In this document: in pieces, positions 33,656 to 41,200 of the stretch | How positions within the stretch are numbered: the stretch's first letter is position 1 | How the letters are laid out: the number at the start of each line of letters is the position of its first letter | Assembly (NCBI RefSeq): GCF_023895975.1 | Contig: NZ_JALBWM010000028.1 | Coordinates: 1 to 47,504 of the forward strand | Direction: 5' to 3' | DNA from: Microbulbifer okhotskensis | Lineage (GTDB): Bacteria > Pseudomonadota > Gammaproteobacteria > Pseudomonadales > Cellvibrionaceae | Length of the DNA: 47,504 nucleotides | The notes under the pieces: generated by a model | Told to the model about the DNA's origin: nothing | Seen by the model: only the letters and a program-made list of their open reading frames with translations | The model's database searches: none | Program-made: the position numbers and the translations under genes

Positions 33656-35533
33656 TTAGCTTTGTGCTTTAACGCTAATGACCCACTCATTCACCAGCTC
33701 TTCCAAAACGTCCAGCGGTACTGAACCATTGGCGAGGATGGTGTCGTGGAACCCGCGAACGTCGAATTTATCACCTAACTCAACCTTGGCCTTTTCGCGC
33801 AGTTCGACGATTTTCAGCATACCGATTTTATAAGCGGTCGCTTGTCCAGGCATTACGATATAGCGCTCAATCGCTTTAGTTACGTCGCCTTTAGGGTTCG
33901 GGGTGTTTTCTACGAGGTAATCGATGGCCTGCTCTCGGGTCCACTTTTTAGCGTGGAGGCCGGTGTCCACGACCAAGCGCCCTGCGCGCCACAATTCCAT
34001 CGCCAAGCGACCGAAGTCTGAGTAGGGATCTTCATAGAACCCAAGCTCTTTTGGCACCATTTCGGAGTAAAGACCCCAGCCCTCGGTATAAGCGGTGTAG
34101 CCACCGTACTTGCGGAACTTGGGAATATCCTGCAGCTCTTGGGCAATCGACAGCTGCATATGGTGGCCGGGGATGCCTTCGTGGTATGCCAGAGCTTCCA
34201 TTTGGTAGCTGGGCATATCTTCCATGTTATAGAGGTTGGCGTAGTAAATACCTGGACGCGAGCCATCTGGCGCCGGACGTTGGTAGAAAGCTTTACCTGC
34301 AGATTTTTCCCGGAAAGCTTCAACTGCTCTTACGTCCAGCTCCGCTTTGGGCTTGGTGATAAACAGTTCGTCCAGGCGCCCCTTCATGGTGTCGATAATC
34401 GCCGAGGCTTTTTCCAGGTACTCTGCTTTACCCTCTTCAGAGGTGGGATAGTAGAACTGTTTGTCGGTACGCATGAATTCGAAGAATTCCTGCAAATTGC
34501 CTTCGAATTTCACTTTGCGCATGATTTCGCGCATTTCGTCGTGGATTCGAGCAACTTCTTTGAGACCGGTCTGGTGGATCTCGTCAGCCGTCATATCTGT
34601 GGTGGTGTAGACGCCCAGGCGGAACTTGTAGAAATCGTCACCGTCCGCCAGTTTCCAGGCGCCGTCATCGGTAGTGGATTTTTTCTCAAGTTCCTGCAGG
34701 TAGCTAATCAGTTTTTCGTAGGCTGGGCCTGCGCTCTCCGTGAGGGCGGTACTGGCCTTGTCGATCAGTGCTTTTTTCTGCTGGTCGGTAATCTCCAGCT
34801 TTTCCACCTTGCCTTTGAAGTCCGCAAACAGGGGGCTATCTTTTTCACCATCAAACGGAGCACCGCTGATCAGGTTTTGTGAATCGCTGATCACATAGGG
34901 GAATACAAATTTGGGTACGATGGTGCCCGCTGCGGCATTGGCCTTCAATTTGTTCTCTACTTGGGAGAAGTACTTTGTCATTGCCTTTAAGCGGGCAATG
35001 TAGGCTTCGGCATCACTGACGTCGTCAATGCGGTGCTGGCTAATCAGTAGGCTGGCTGCGCTGGTGTGGGTAGCGTACATCTGGTTGACCGGGTAACCAT
35101 GGTTACGCCACTTGTAGCCGTCGATATCTTGCTGCCAGTTGCGTTTTGCCAGGCGCAGGCTCAGTTGGGTGGCTTCATCCAGAGTGGATGGGTCAATTTT
35201 GTTCAGCTCGGCCAGCTGGCGTTTGTCGATCTCCAGGGTTTCCCTGACAAACTCCGGAGAGAGGTCGTCCCACTTGTCGTAATCCTCTTTTTGTCCCAGG
35301 AAGGTTTTGTACTCAGGGCTGCGGGCGAGGTGCTCCTGGAAGAAGTCCTCAAACATCTGGTTGACCTGCTTGACGGCTTCTTGGTTCACTTTGCCGGCGC
35401 CATCTTGAGTGGCTACGCTTTCTGCGGCAGTGGCGCTTGCACTCTGCTCGGCAGCATTCGGGGCGCTGCGGTCACAGCCACTGATGACCAGCGCGCTTAT
35501 GGCGGCTGCAATCAGAGTTGGTTTCAACTTCAT
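33656..35533 (-). CDS. DUF885 family putative metallopeptidase, lipoprotein
   Basis: The 625-residue protein has a lipoprotein signal ending LVISGC (Cys20), a low-complexity Ala/Ser/Glu linker (about 24-50), and the DUF885 domain. The zinc motif is HEGIPGHH (451-458) followed by MQLSIAQELQDIPKF; TAYTEGWGLYSEMVPKELGF supplies the later Glu. A pair of close Met codons exists; the second at 35533 was chosen because GGA lies at normal spacing. The gene converges on the plus-strand DUF885 gene, whose product is similar in order and motifs. It probably acts in the periplasm or outer surface on peptides, with specificity unknown. Confidence 0.9.
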   Translation of the reverse strand: MKLKPTLIAAAISALVISGCDRSAPNAAEQSASATAAESVATQDGAGKVNQEAVKQVNQMFEDFFQEHLARSPEYKTFLGQKEDYDKWDDLSPEFVRETLEIDKRQLAELNKIDPSTLDEATQLSLRLAKRNWQQDIDGYKWRNHGYPVNQMYATHTSAASLLISQHRIDDVSDAEAYIARLKAMTKYFSQVENKLKANAAAGTIVPKFVFPYVISDSQNLISGAPFDGEKDSPLFADFKGKVEKLEITDQQKKALIDKASTALTESAGPAYEKLISYLQELEKKSTTDDGAWKLADGDDFYKFRLGVYTTTDMTADEIHQTGLKEVARIHDEMREIMRKVKFEGNLQEFFEFMRTDKQFYYPTSEEGKAEYLEKASAIIDTMKGRLDELFITKPKAELDVRAVEAFREKSAGKAFYQRPAPDGSRPGIYYANLYNMEDMPSYQMEALAYHEGIPGHHMQLSIAQELQDIPKFRKYGGYTAYTEGWGLYSEMVPKELGFYEDPYSDFGRLAMELWRAGRLVVDTGLHAKKWTREQAIDYLVENTPNPKGDVTKAIERYIVMPGQATAYKIGMLKIVELREKAKVELGDKFDVRGFHDTILANGSVPLDVLEELVNEWVISVKAQS

Positions 35534-35733
35534 GAGCATATTTCCAGTGTTTGGTTCTTCGTTGCTACTTTGTACCACTCAAGTGGCATTCTTTAGGTGT
35601 CCCTGCCTATATACCCCGAGGTATGTGCGGGATCAGTCGTGCAGGTCAGCAGGTATTGTGCTCACTTGAGCAGCATTTGGCCAGCGGTAGGGTTTTTTCG
35701 GTAAGACTTGGGTAATCTGTGGGGCAGGGAAAG

Positions 35734-35760
35734 AAAAAAGCGGGCACAAGCCCGCTCTTT
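35734..35760 (-). terminator. sodB: Intrinsic terminator of sodB
   Basis: gcgggc (35740-35745), loop acaa, gcccgc (35750-35755). On the minus strand the stem is followed by six T, about 20 bases after the sodB stop. Confidence 0.85.
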
Positions 35761-35775
35761 TAAATGATCTCGCGA

Positions 35776-36357
35776 TTAAGCGAAGTTCTGGTTTACAAAT
35801 TCCCAGTTCACCAGGGCCCAGAAGGCTTCCATGTACTTGGGGCGCAAGTTGCGGTAATCGATGTAGTAAGCGTGCTCCCATACATCACAGGTCATCAGCG
35901 GAGTGATGCCCTCTTCGGTCAAGGGAGTGGCGGCGTTGGAAGTGTTTACGATGGCGACTGTACCGTCAGCCTTCTTCACCAGCCAGGTCCAGCCGGAGCC
36001 AAAGTTGTTCACAGCGCTGGCGGTGAACTCTTCTTTGAACTTATCAAAGCTGCCGAAAGCAGTATTGATTGCTTCGGCAATCGTACCAGTGGCTGCGCCG
36101 CCGCCATTGGGGCTCAGGCAGTTCCAGTAAAAAGTGTGGTTCCAAACTTGGGCGGCATTGTTGAATACACCACCGGAAGAGGACTGGATTACTTCTTCCA
36201 GGGATTTGCTGGCATCAGCGGTGCCATCCAACAGGCCGTTCAGCTTGTCTACGTAAGTCTTGTGGTGTTTGCCGTAGTGATACTCCAGGGTCTCCTCAGA
36301 GATATGTGGGGCCAGGGCATTCTTCGCGTAGGGGAGTTCGGGCAATTCGAAAGCCAT
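35776..36357 (-). CDS. sodB: Iron superoxide dismutase
   Basis: SodB dismutates superoxide to oxygen and hydrogen peroxide in the cytoplasm. The 193-residue enzyme has all metal ligands: His27 (LEYHYGKHHKTY), His74, Asp158 and His162 (DVWEHAYYIDYRN). The segment AAQVWNHTFYW with Gln70 marks the iron type rather than manganese. A GGAAGG site precedes ATG 36357; an upstream extension of 39 codons is not family-like. It is monocistronic with its own terminator. Iron-dependent control (Fur or a RyhB-like sRNA) is common for sodB but no site was identified. Confidence 0.97.
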   Translation of the reverse strand: MAFELPELPYAKNALAPHISEETLEYHYGKHHKTYVDKLNGLLDGTADASKSLEEVIQSSSGGVFNNAAQVWNHTFYWNCLSPNGGGAATGTIAEAINTAFGSFDKFKEEFTASAVNNFGSGWTWLVKKADGTVAIVNTSNAATPLTEEGITPLMTCDVWEHAYYIDYRNLRPKYMEAFWALVNWEFVNQNFA

Positions 36358-36690
36358 GGTTTCTTCCTTCCTTTGTTTTCGGGTTATTGGTGAGGGCATT
36401 CTACACGCGCCGCATGCCAGAATTAAGCCGGCGCAGTGGATTAGGGGAGGTTGGGACGATTTCCTCAAACACAAGGGGCAGATGCTTTTTGTGTCGGCTC
36501 TGTTCGACTGTCGTCTATTATTACTGGCAGCCGCTTACTTTTTCGTCAGTTTTTGGTATAACTGCCGCAGAATTCGACGAATCTATATGGATTCTAGTGT
36601 CATAGATTACTGAAATGGCCGGGCCGGATAGGTCAGTCTAGTACTGGCGGGCACCGAACTTATCAGCACAGTTACCGGGTGTATTGAAAC
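36358..36690. other. Intergenic region between sodB and the coiled-coil protein
   Basis: About 330 bases with no gene I can support. It contains the divergent promoters. A TATAAC at 36557-36562 could be a -10 element for the plus-strand gene, but no convincing -35 is seen. The 85-codon plus-strand frame (36356-36613) starts inside the sodB translation start and has no family resemblance. Confidence 0.4.
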
Positions 36691-37446
36691 ATGCAACGCA
36701 GAGAGCCCACGTTGGGCGGCAGTGCCGCCCTAGAACCTTCACTGGAAATGCGCACCAGTGAAGAAATAGCAGAAGCGCCAGAGCCTCAGGTTATCGTAGA
36801 GGAACGCCGCAGTGGCTTCTCCTTCCTTGGCCTGTGCGCCCTGATTCTGGCCATAGGTGGCCTTGGGGCCTCCGGCTTTCTCTACCAGCAATGGCAGGAG
36901 GGGCGAACTTTACTAAGTAATGCTGAGGCCCGTATCGACGATGCGGAAGGTCGCATAGCCGAATTAGAGAAGCGCTTTAGTCTCTCGGATGAAGAATCCA
37001 CGGCTTCCGTTGAAGTGCTCAACGCCAAGGCCAAAGAAAACTCTGCCGAGATCCGAAAGCTTTGGGGCGTTGCCTATGATACAAATCGTAAAAATATTGC
37101 GTCTAATAAAACGGCGGTCACCGCTAACAAGAAGCAGGTTGCGGCACTGAAGACCAAGCTCAATGGTCTCGATGCTAGTGTGAAGAAGATCGCTGCGGTG
37201 GAATCTGCACTGACAGAACTGCGTAAAGGCAATACCGATTCCCAGCGTGAGATGTCTGATAAGCTGGCGCGTCTTGAGCGTCAGCTGGCCTCAGTGCGCA
37301 GTGATTTGACCATGCGCGTCGGTGCCAATGAAGAGGCAGTAGAGTCTATCGACGCTTACCGCCGCTCGGTGAATAAAGACCTGGTTCAGCTGCGTGATGC
37401 TATTCGTTCACTACAGACTAGCAATTCCACGGCTTCATCTATGTAG
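36691..37446 (+). CDS. Single-pass membrane protein with a long periplasmic coiled coil
   Basis: The 251-residue protein has a cytoplasmic N-terminal tail (1-41), one membrane segment (about 43-66: FLGLCALILAIGGLGASGFL) and then a long heptad-rich helical region with many Glu/Lys/Ala/Leu (about 70-245), reading as a coiled coil, with repeats such as IDDAEGRIAELEKRF and DKLARLERQLASVR. No enzymatic motif or cysteine is seen. Related small coiled-coil membrane proteins occur next to class I fumarase genes in pseudomonads and their relatives (from memory). It may organise an envelope complex. It has its own terminator at 37467-37491, so it is not tightly in operon with fumarase. Confidence 0.8.
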   Translation: MQRREPTLGGSAALEPSLEMRTSEEIAEAPEPQVIVEERRSGFSFLGLCALILAIGGLGASGFLYQQWQEGRTLLSNAEARIDDAEGRIAELEKRFSLSDEESTASVEVLNAKAKENSAEIRKLWGVAYDTNRKNIASNKTAVTANKKQVAALKTKLNGLDASVKKIAAVESALTELRKGNTDSQREMSDKLARLERQLASVRSDLTMRVGANEEAVESIDAYRRSVNKDLVQLRDAIRSLQTSNSTASSM

Positions 37447-37466
37447 TCTCACAGGCTGAAGATATA

Positions 37467-37491
37467 GGGCGAATGGTGTTCGCCCTTTTTT
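37467..37491 (+). terminator. Intrinsic terminator
   Basis: gggcgaa (37467-37473), loop tggtg, ttcgccc (37479-37485), then six T. Confidence 0.85.
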
Positions 37492-37604
37492 ATGCTCCTT
37501 TGTCAGGCAATCCGATGGGTGCCGGGAGTAGAGAGAATTACAGGGCCAATAACCCTATATTTCGTGTAGAATCGCCGGCCTCGTGACGTTAATCGGAGTT
37601 GGCT

Positions 37605-39113
37605 ATGACCACTATCCGCCAGGATGATCTGATCGGCAGTGTCGCCGATGCGCTGCAATTTATCTCTTACTACCATCCACAGGACTTCATTCAGGCCCTG
37701 AATAAGGCCTATGAGAAAGAGGTTAACCCGGCGGCCAAGGACGCCATGGCACAAATACTGATTAATTCACGTATGTGTGCGGAGGGTCATCGCCCTATCT
37801 GCCAGGATACGGGCATTGTGACGGTAAAACTGAAAGTGGGCATGAATGTGCGCTGGGAAGCGGATATGAGTGTGACTGATATGGTGAACGAAGGTGTTCG
37901 CCGGGCTTACCAGAATGCCAGCAACGTGCTGCGCGCATCTATCCTGGATGACCCCGATGGTGCTCGCAAGAATACCGGTGATAACACGCCGGCGGTAATT
38001 CACTACGAGATAGTTCCCGGTGACACCCTGGAAGTATACGTGGCGGCTAAGGGGGGCGGCAGTGAAGCGAAGAGTAAGTTTGCCATGCTGAACCCCTCTG
38101 ATTCAGTGATTGAGTGGGTTCTCAAGATGGTGCCTCAAATGGGTGCCGGCTGGTGCCCACCAGGAATGCTGGGCATCGGTGTCGGCGGAACTGCTGAGAA
38201 GGCTATGCTGCTGGCAAAGGAATCTCTGCTCGATCCGATTGATATCCAGGAACTGCAGGAGCGCGGTGCATCCAATCGTGCTGAAGAGCTGCGCCTGGAG
38301 CTGTTTGATTCGGTGAACAAGCTAGGTATCGGCGCCCAGGGGCTGGGTGGCCTGACTACGGTGTTGGATGTGAAAGTGAAGGATTATCCAACCCACGCGG
38401 CCAACAAAGCCGTGGCCATTATTCCCAATTGTGCGGCTACCCGCCATACCCACTTCACCCTGGATGGCTCTGGGCCCGCACGCCAGACGCCGCCGAAGCT
38501 GGAAGACTGGCCGGAAATCACTCGCGAAGCCGGAAGTAACACCCGTCGGGTGAACCTGGACAGCGTTACTGCGGAAGATGTACGCAGTTGGCAGCCCGGA
38601 GATACTCTGCTGCTTAACGGCAAGATGCTGACAGGCCGTGACGCCGCCCATAAAAAGATGGTGGATATCCTTGCTAAGGGTGAAAAGCTGCCGGTGGACC
38701 TGACGGGTCGCTTTATTTACTACGTGGGTCCGGTAGATCCAGTGCGTGATGAAGTCGTGGGACCGGCGGGCCCCACGACGGCGACTCGCATGGACAAGTT
38801 TACCCGCACCATGCTCGAAGAGACGGGCCTGCAGGGGATGATCGGTAAGGCTGAGCGCGGCCCTGTGGCGATTGAAGCGATTCGTGACAATAAAGCGGTG
38901 TACTTGATGGCTGTGGGCGGTGCCGCCTACCTGGTGGCTCAAGCCATCAAGGCCTCCAAGGTTGTAGCATTCCCGGAGCTGGGTATGGAGGCTATCTACG
39001 AGTTCGAAGTAGAAGATATGCCGGTAACCGTGGCGGTAGATAGTCAGGGTGACTCGGTGCATACCACCGGACCGCTGATCTGGAAGGCAAAGATTGAGGC
39101 AGGCGCGCTCTAA
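37605..39113 (+). CDS. fumA: Class I (iron-sulfur) fumarate hydratase
   Basis: This TCA-cycle enzyme hydrates fumarate to L-malate with an oxygen-sensitive 4Fe-4S cluster. The 502-residue protein is the two-part class I type: the alpha part holds RPICQDTGIVTVKLKVG (cluster Cys66) and IIPNCAATRHTHFTLDG, the beta part LLNGKMLTGRDAAHKKM and GPTTATRMDKFTRTML. KAVYLMAVGGAAYLVAQAIK is typical. The start at 37605 (CGGAG six bases upstream) is preferred to a TTG two codons earlier. It is the oxygen-labile fumarase; sodB is one gene away, a plausible protective pairing (inference). Confidence 0.95.
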   Translation: MTTIRQDDLIGSVADALQFISYYHPQDFIQALNKAYEKEVNPAAKDAMAQILINSRMCAEGHRPICQDTGIVTVKLKVGMNVRWEADMSVTDMVNEGVRRAYQNASNVLRASILDDPDGARKNTGDNTPAVIHYEIVPGDTLEVYVAAKGGGSEAKSKFAMLNPSDSVIEWVLKMVPQMGAGWCPPGMLGIGVGGTAEKAMLLAKESLLDPIDIQELQERGASNRAEELRLELFDSVNKLGIGAQGLGGLTTVLDVKVKDYPTHAANKAVAIIPNCAATRHTHFTLDGSGPARQTPPKLEDWPEITREAGSNTRRVNLDSVTAEDVRSWQPGDTLLLNGKMLTGRDAAHKKMVDILAKGEKLPVDLTGRFIYYVGPVDPVRDEVVGPAGPTTATRMDKFTRTMLEETGLQGMIGKAERGPVAIEAIRDNKAVYLMAVGGAAYLVAQAIKASKVVAFPELGMEAIYEFEVEDMPVTVAVDSQGDSVHTTGPLIWKAKIEAGAL

Positions 39114-39132
39114 AAGCGGTTGCTATGCGAAA

Positions 39133-39164
39133 GGCCGGGTCCCGAGAGGGTTCCCGGCCCTTTT
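39133..39164 (+). terminator. fumA: Intrinsic terminator of fumarase
   Basis: ggccggg (39133-39139) pairs with cccggcc (39153-39159), with an inner ccc/ggg pairing and a GAGA loop, followed by ctttt. Confidence 0.75.
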
Positions 39165-39174
39165 GTTGACAGCT

Positions 39175-39312
39175 TTATCGAATCCGACTCTGCGCTGAGT
39201 GGCGTTTACGGCGAACAAGCCTGGTCACTGCCATAACTGTTCCGATGATGACTATCAAAAAACCCAAAGGTAATAATGCAAATGGCTCACGCAAAATCCC
39301 TAATAAATCCAC
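39175..39312 (-). CDS. Candidate 45-residue membrane protein, or 3' half of a frameshifted gene
   Basis: From GTG at 39312 the frame encodes 45 residues: an N-terminal MDLLGILREPFALLPLGFL, a membrane segment (about 11-29), and a basic tail RLVRRKRHSAQSRIR. The basic end predicts a cytoplasmic C-terminus. It overlaps the 28-residue ORF by 13 bases in another frame, and no strong ribosome site precedes the GTG. Read in one frame with that ORF it would give a protein of about 70 residues with two membrane segments, so a one-base deletion or frameshift between them is a serious alternative. No family is recognised. Confidence 0.45.
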   Translation of the reverse strand: MDLLGILREPFALLPLGFLIVIIGTVMAVTRLVRRKRHSAQSRIR

Positions 39313-39386
39313 GCTGCTGCCAATAAGTTGAAGGCGAGCAGAGACAGGCCTCCCAGAATAATAAATAAGGCCTCAATCTTAAGCAT
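39300..39386 (-). CDS. Candidate 28-residue micro-membrane protein
   Basis: An ATG at 39386 with an excellent AAGGAG site five bases upstream opens a 28-codon frame. The product is almost all hydrophobic (MLKIEALFIILGGLSLLAFN then LLAAAWIY) and would form one membrane helix. It follows the LysR gene on the same strand after 49 bases. It may be complete, or the first half of a two-helix protein broken by a frameshift (see the 45-residue ORF). Too short for standard gene finding; function unknown. Confidence 0.55.
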   Translation of the reverse strand: MLKIEALFIILGGLSLLAFNLLAAAWIY

Positions 39387-39435
39387 AATTTCTCCTTCAA
39401 ACTTACTATCCACTACTAATTGTTAGCAACGTATT

Positions 39436-40353
39436 CTACTTTCCTAAAACCGGATAAAGCTCCAGAATTTTTTCCCTTAACCAACGATGAGCAGGATTTA
39501 CTGTCTGCGACTTATGCCAAGTCAACTGCAGTAATACCTTTGGAAATACCATCGGCAGCTTGAGCGTGCGCACTGGAACCCCCTTATAGTGGGGTGAGTC
39601 CATCATTCTTATTGGTACAACACCAATTAAGTCAGTAGTAGATACGACATGGGGAAAAGAGGAGAGGTGCGGGACTCGTAAACAAATATTGCGTTGTAAT
39701 TTTTGGGGTCTGGCAAGCCTTTCCATCGGGGAGCCCATAGGGTTTCCCCTTAGTAGGGACACTTGTGGTAACGATTGAAAACTAGTTTCGCTGATTGTGT
39801 TACCCACTTTTTTATTATGCTTACCGACAATAATAACAAGCTCTTCTTCCGCGATCAGCTGGTTAACATAGTTGGGTGAATCGACAGGCTGATAGTCAAT
39901 AATCAGGTCCACCTCGCCATTGCTTACCATTCTGGCCGTCATTTCGGATTCATCGGGGAGTACAGTAAGACTGATGCCGGGTGCAGTTTTTCGAAGCCAT
40001 TCGCAGAAGCCGGGAATCATTAAGGTTTCTACCACATCTGGCATAACGATGGAGAATTCCTGTTCTGCCTTCCGGTAATCAAAAAGTGTTTTCTGAAAGC
40101 CGGAGCGTACCGTGTTGAGTGCCTGATGAATAGAGGGGTGTAGTACGAGCGCCCGTTCAGTGGGGCGCAACCCCTTTGTGGTCCTTATAAAAAGTTCATC
40201 TGCATAAGTGGCTCTCAAACGCTTAAGGGCGGCACTGACGGCGGGTTGGCTCATATGCAGCTTAACTGCAGCCCTAGTCAGGTTTTGCTCAATCATAAGC
40301 GCATCAAATACGGGGAGCAGATTTAAATCCAGCGATCTAAGATGCATTGACAT
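39436..40353 (-). CDS. LysR-family transcriptional regulator
   Basis: The 305-residue regulator has an N-terminal winged helix (about 3-65; LDLNLLPVFDALMIEQNLTR, MSQPAVSAALKRLR) and a periplasmic-binding-protein-like effector domain. The LDLNLLxVFDALxxExxLTxAA start is typical of the NodD/SyrM/LeuO-like branch. It is divergent from the fatty-acid-hydroxylase gene and probably controls it; the 120-base gap is AT-rich and holds a taataa/ttatta inverted repeat at 40378-40393. Two tiny membrane ORFs follow downstream on the same strand. Ligand unknown. Its DNA is more AT-rich than the housekeeping genes beside it. Confidence 0.9.
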   Translation of the reverse strand: MSMHLRSLDLNLLPVFDALMIEQNLTRAAVKLHMSQPAVSAALKRLRATYADELFIRTTKGLRPTERALVLHPSIHQALNTVRSGFQKTLFDYRKAEQEFSIVMPDVVETLMIPGFCEWLRKTAPGISLTVLPDESEMTARMVSNGEVDLIIDYQPVDSPNYVNQLIAEEELVIIVGKHNKKVGNTISETSFQSLPQVSLLRGNPMGSPMERLARPQKLQRNICLRVPHLSSFPHVVSTTDLIGVVPIRMMDSPHYKGVPVRTLKLPMVFPKVLLQLTWHKSQTVNPAHRWLREKILELYPVLGK

Positions 40354-40473
40354 TATCAGCCTGAAGAATAATGTAATTAATAATTATTTATTAGACCTTA
40401 TATAGTGTTCCTAATTATATTGAGCGTCAAGAGATGAAAAACACCTTATTCACTAGAAAAGTAGAGGTGAAGT

Positions 40474-41160
40474 ATGTCAAATATGCACGATGCGGCGGCT
40501 TTCAGAGAGCAATATAGAGCCTATGTCCAGAGCCGTTATAATGGCTGGCTCCATTTGGTAAATGTTCTCGTTATCAGTTTAACAGTGGCTATCTACTGTA
40601 TTTTACAGATTAGGGGCTTGAAGGGGAGTGAACTTCTGGTAATTCCACTGGGAATTCTGGCCTATAATTTTGTAGAGTATGTTAGTCACCGCTGGGTCGG
40701 GCATAAAAAACTACAGCTTACCAAGCTGTTTTACAAACGGCATACTGGAGATCACCACAGTTTTTTTTCCGCACCATTATTGTCTTTTGAGTCTCCTCGC
40801 GATTGGCGTATAGTATTGTTTCCGATTTATTTGACAGCTTTTATTGCTTTTTTTTTGGCGCCGCTTTGTGGTTTTTTTCTGACTTGGGTGGTTTCAGGTA
40901 ATATGGGATATATCATGACGGCAACTATGATATTAAACCATCTGGCTTTTGAGCTTTTACATGTTGGATACCATGAACCCAAGGAGCATTGGTTTCATAA
41001 GGTGCCTGTGTTTCGTGAATTGGCTCACTTGCACAGAATCCACCATCATCGAGGGTTGATGAAAGCTTATAACTTCAACTTGACCTTTCCCTTGTTTGAT
41101 ATTTTGCTAGGTACATTCTATTGGGAGCCGCTGGAATCTTTTGATGATTTTCGTGATTAA
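40474..41160 (+). CDS. Fatty acid hydroxylase / sterol desaturase family membrane enzyme
   Basis: The 228-residue integral membrane di-iron oxygenase has about four membrane segments and the eight-histidine pattern: His72 and His77 (YVSHRWVGHK), His90-His94-His95 (KRHTGDHHSF), His163 and His167 with following His172/His175 (LLHVGYHEPKEHWFHK), and His187-His190-His191-His192 (LHRIHHH). Such enzymes hydroxylate fatty acids, carotenoids or sterols; the substrate here is not known. GAGGTG precedes ATG 40474. It is divergent from a LysR gene, a usual sign of regulation. The region is AT-rich compared with its surroundings. Confidence 0.88.
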   Translation: MSNMHDAAAFREQYRAYVQSRYNGWLHLVNVLVISLTVAIYCILQIRGLKGSELLVIPLGILAYNFVEYVSHRWVGHKKLQLTKLFYKRHTGDHHSFFSAPLLSFESPRDWRIVLFPIYLTAFIAFFLAPLCGFFLTWVVSGNMGYIMTATMILNHLAFELLHVGYHEPKEHWFHKVPVFRELAHLHRIHHHRGLMKAYNFNLTFPLFDILLGTFYWEPLESFDDFRD

Positions 41161-41200
41161 TGTACTTTTTTATTATCTTCTCTCGTGTTGAGTCCTGATT

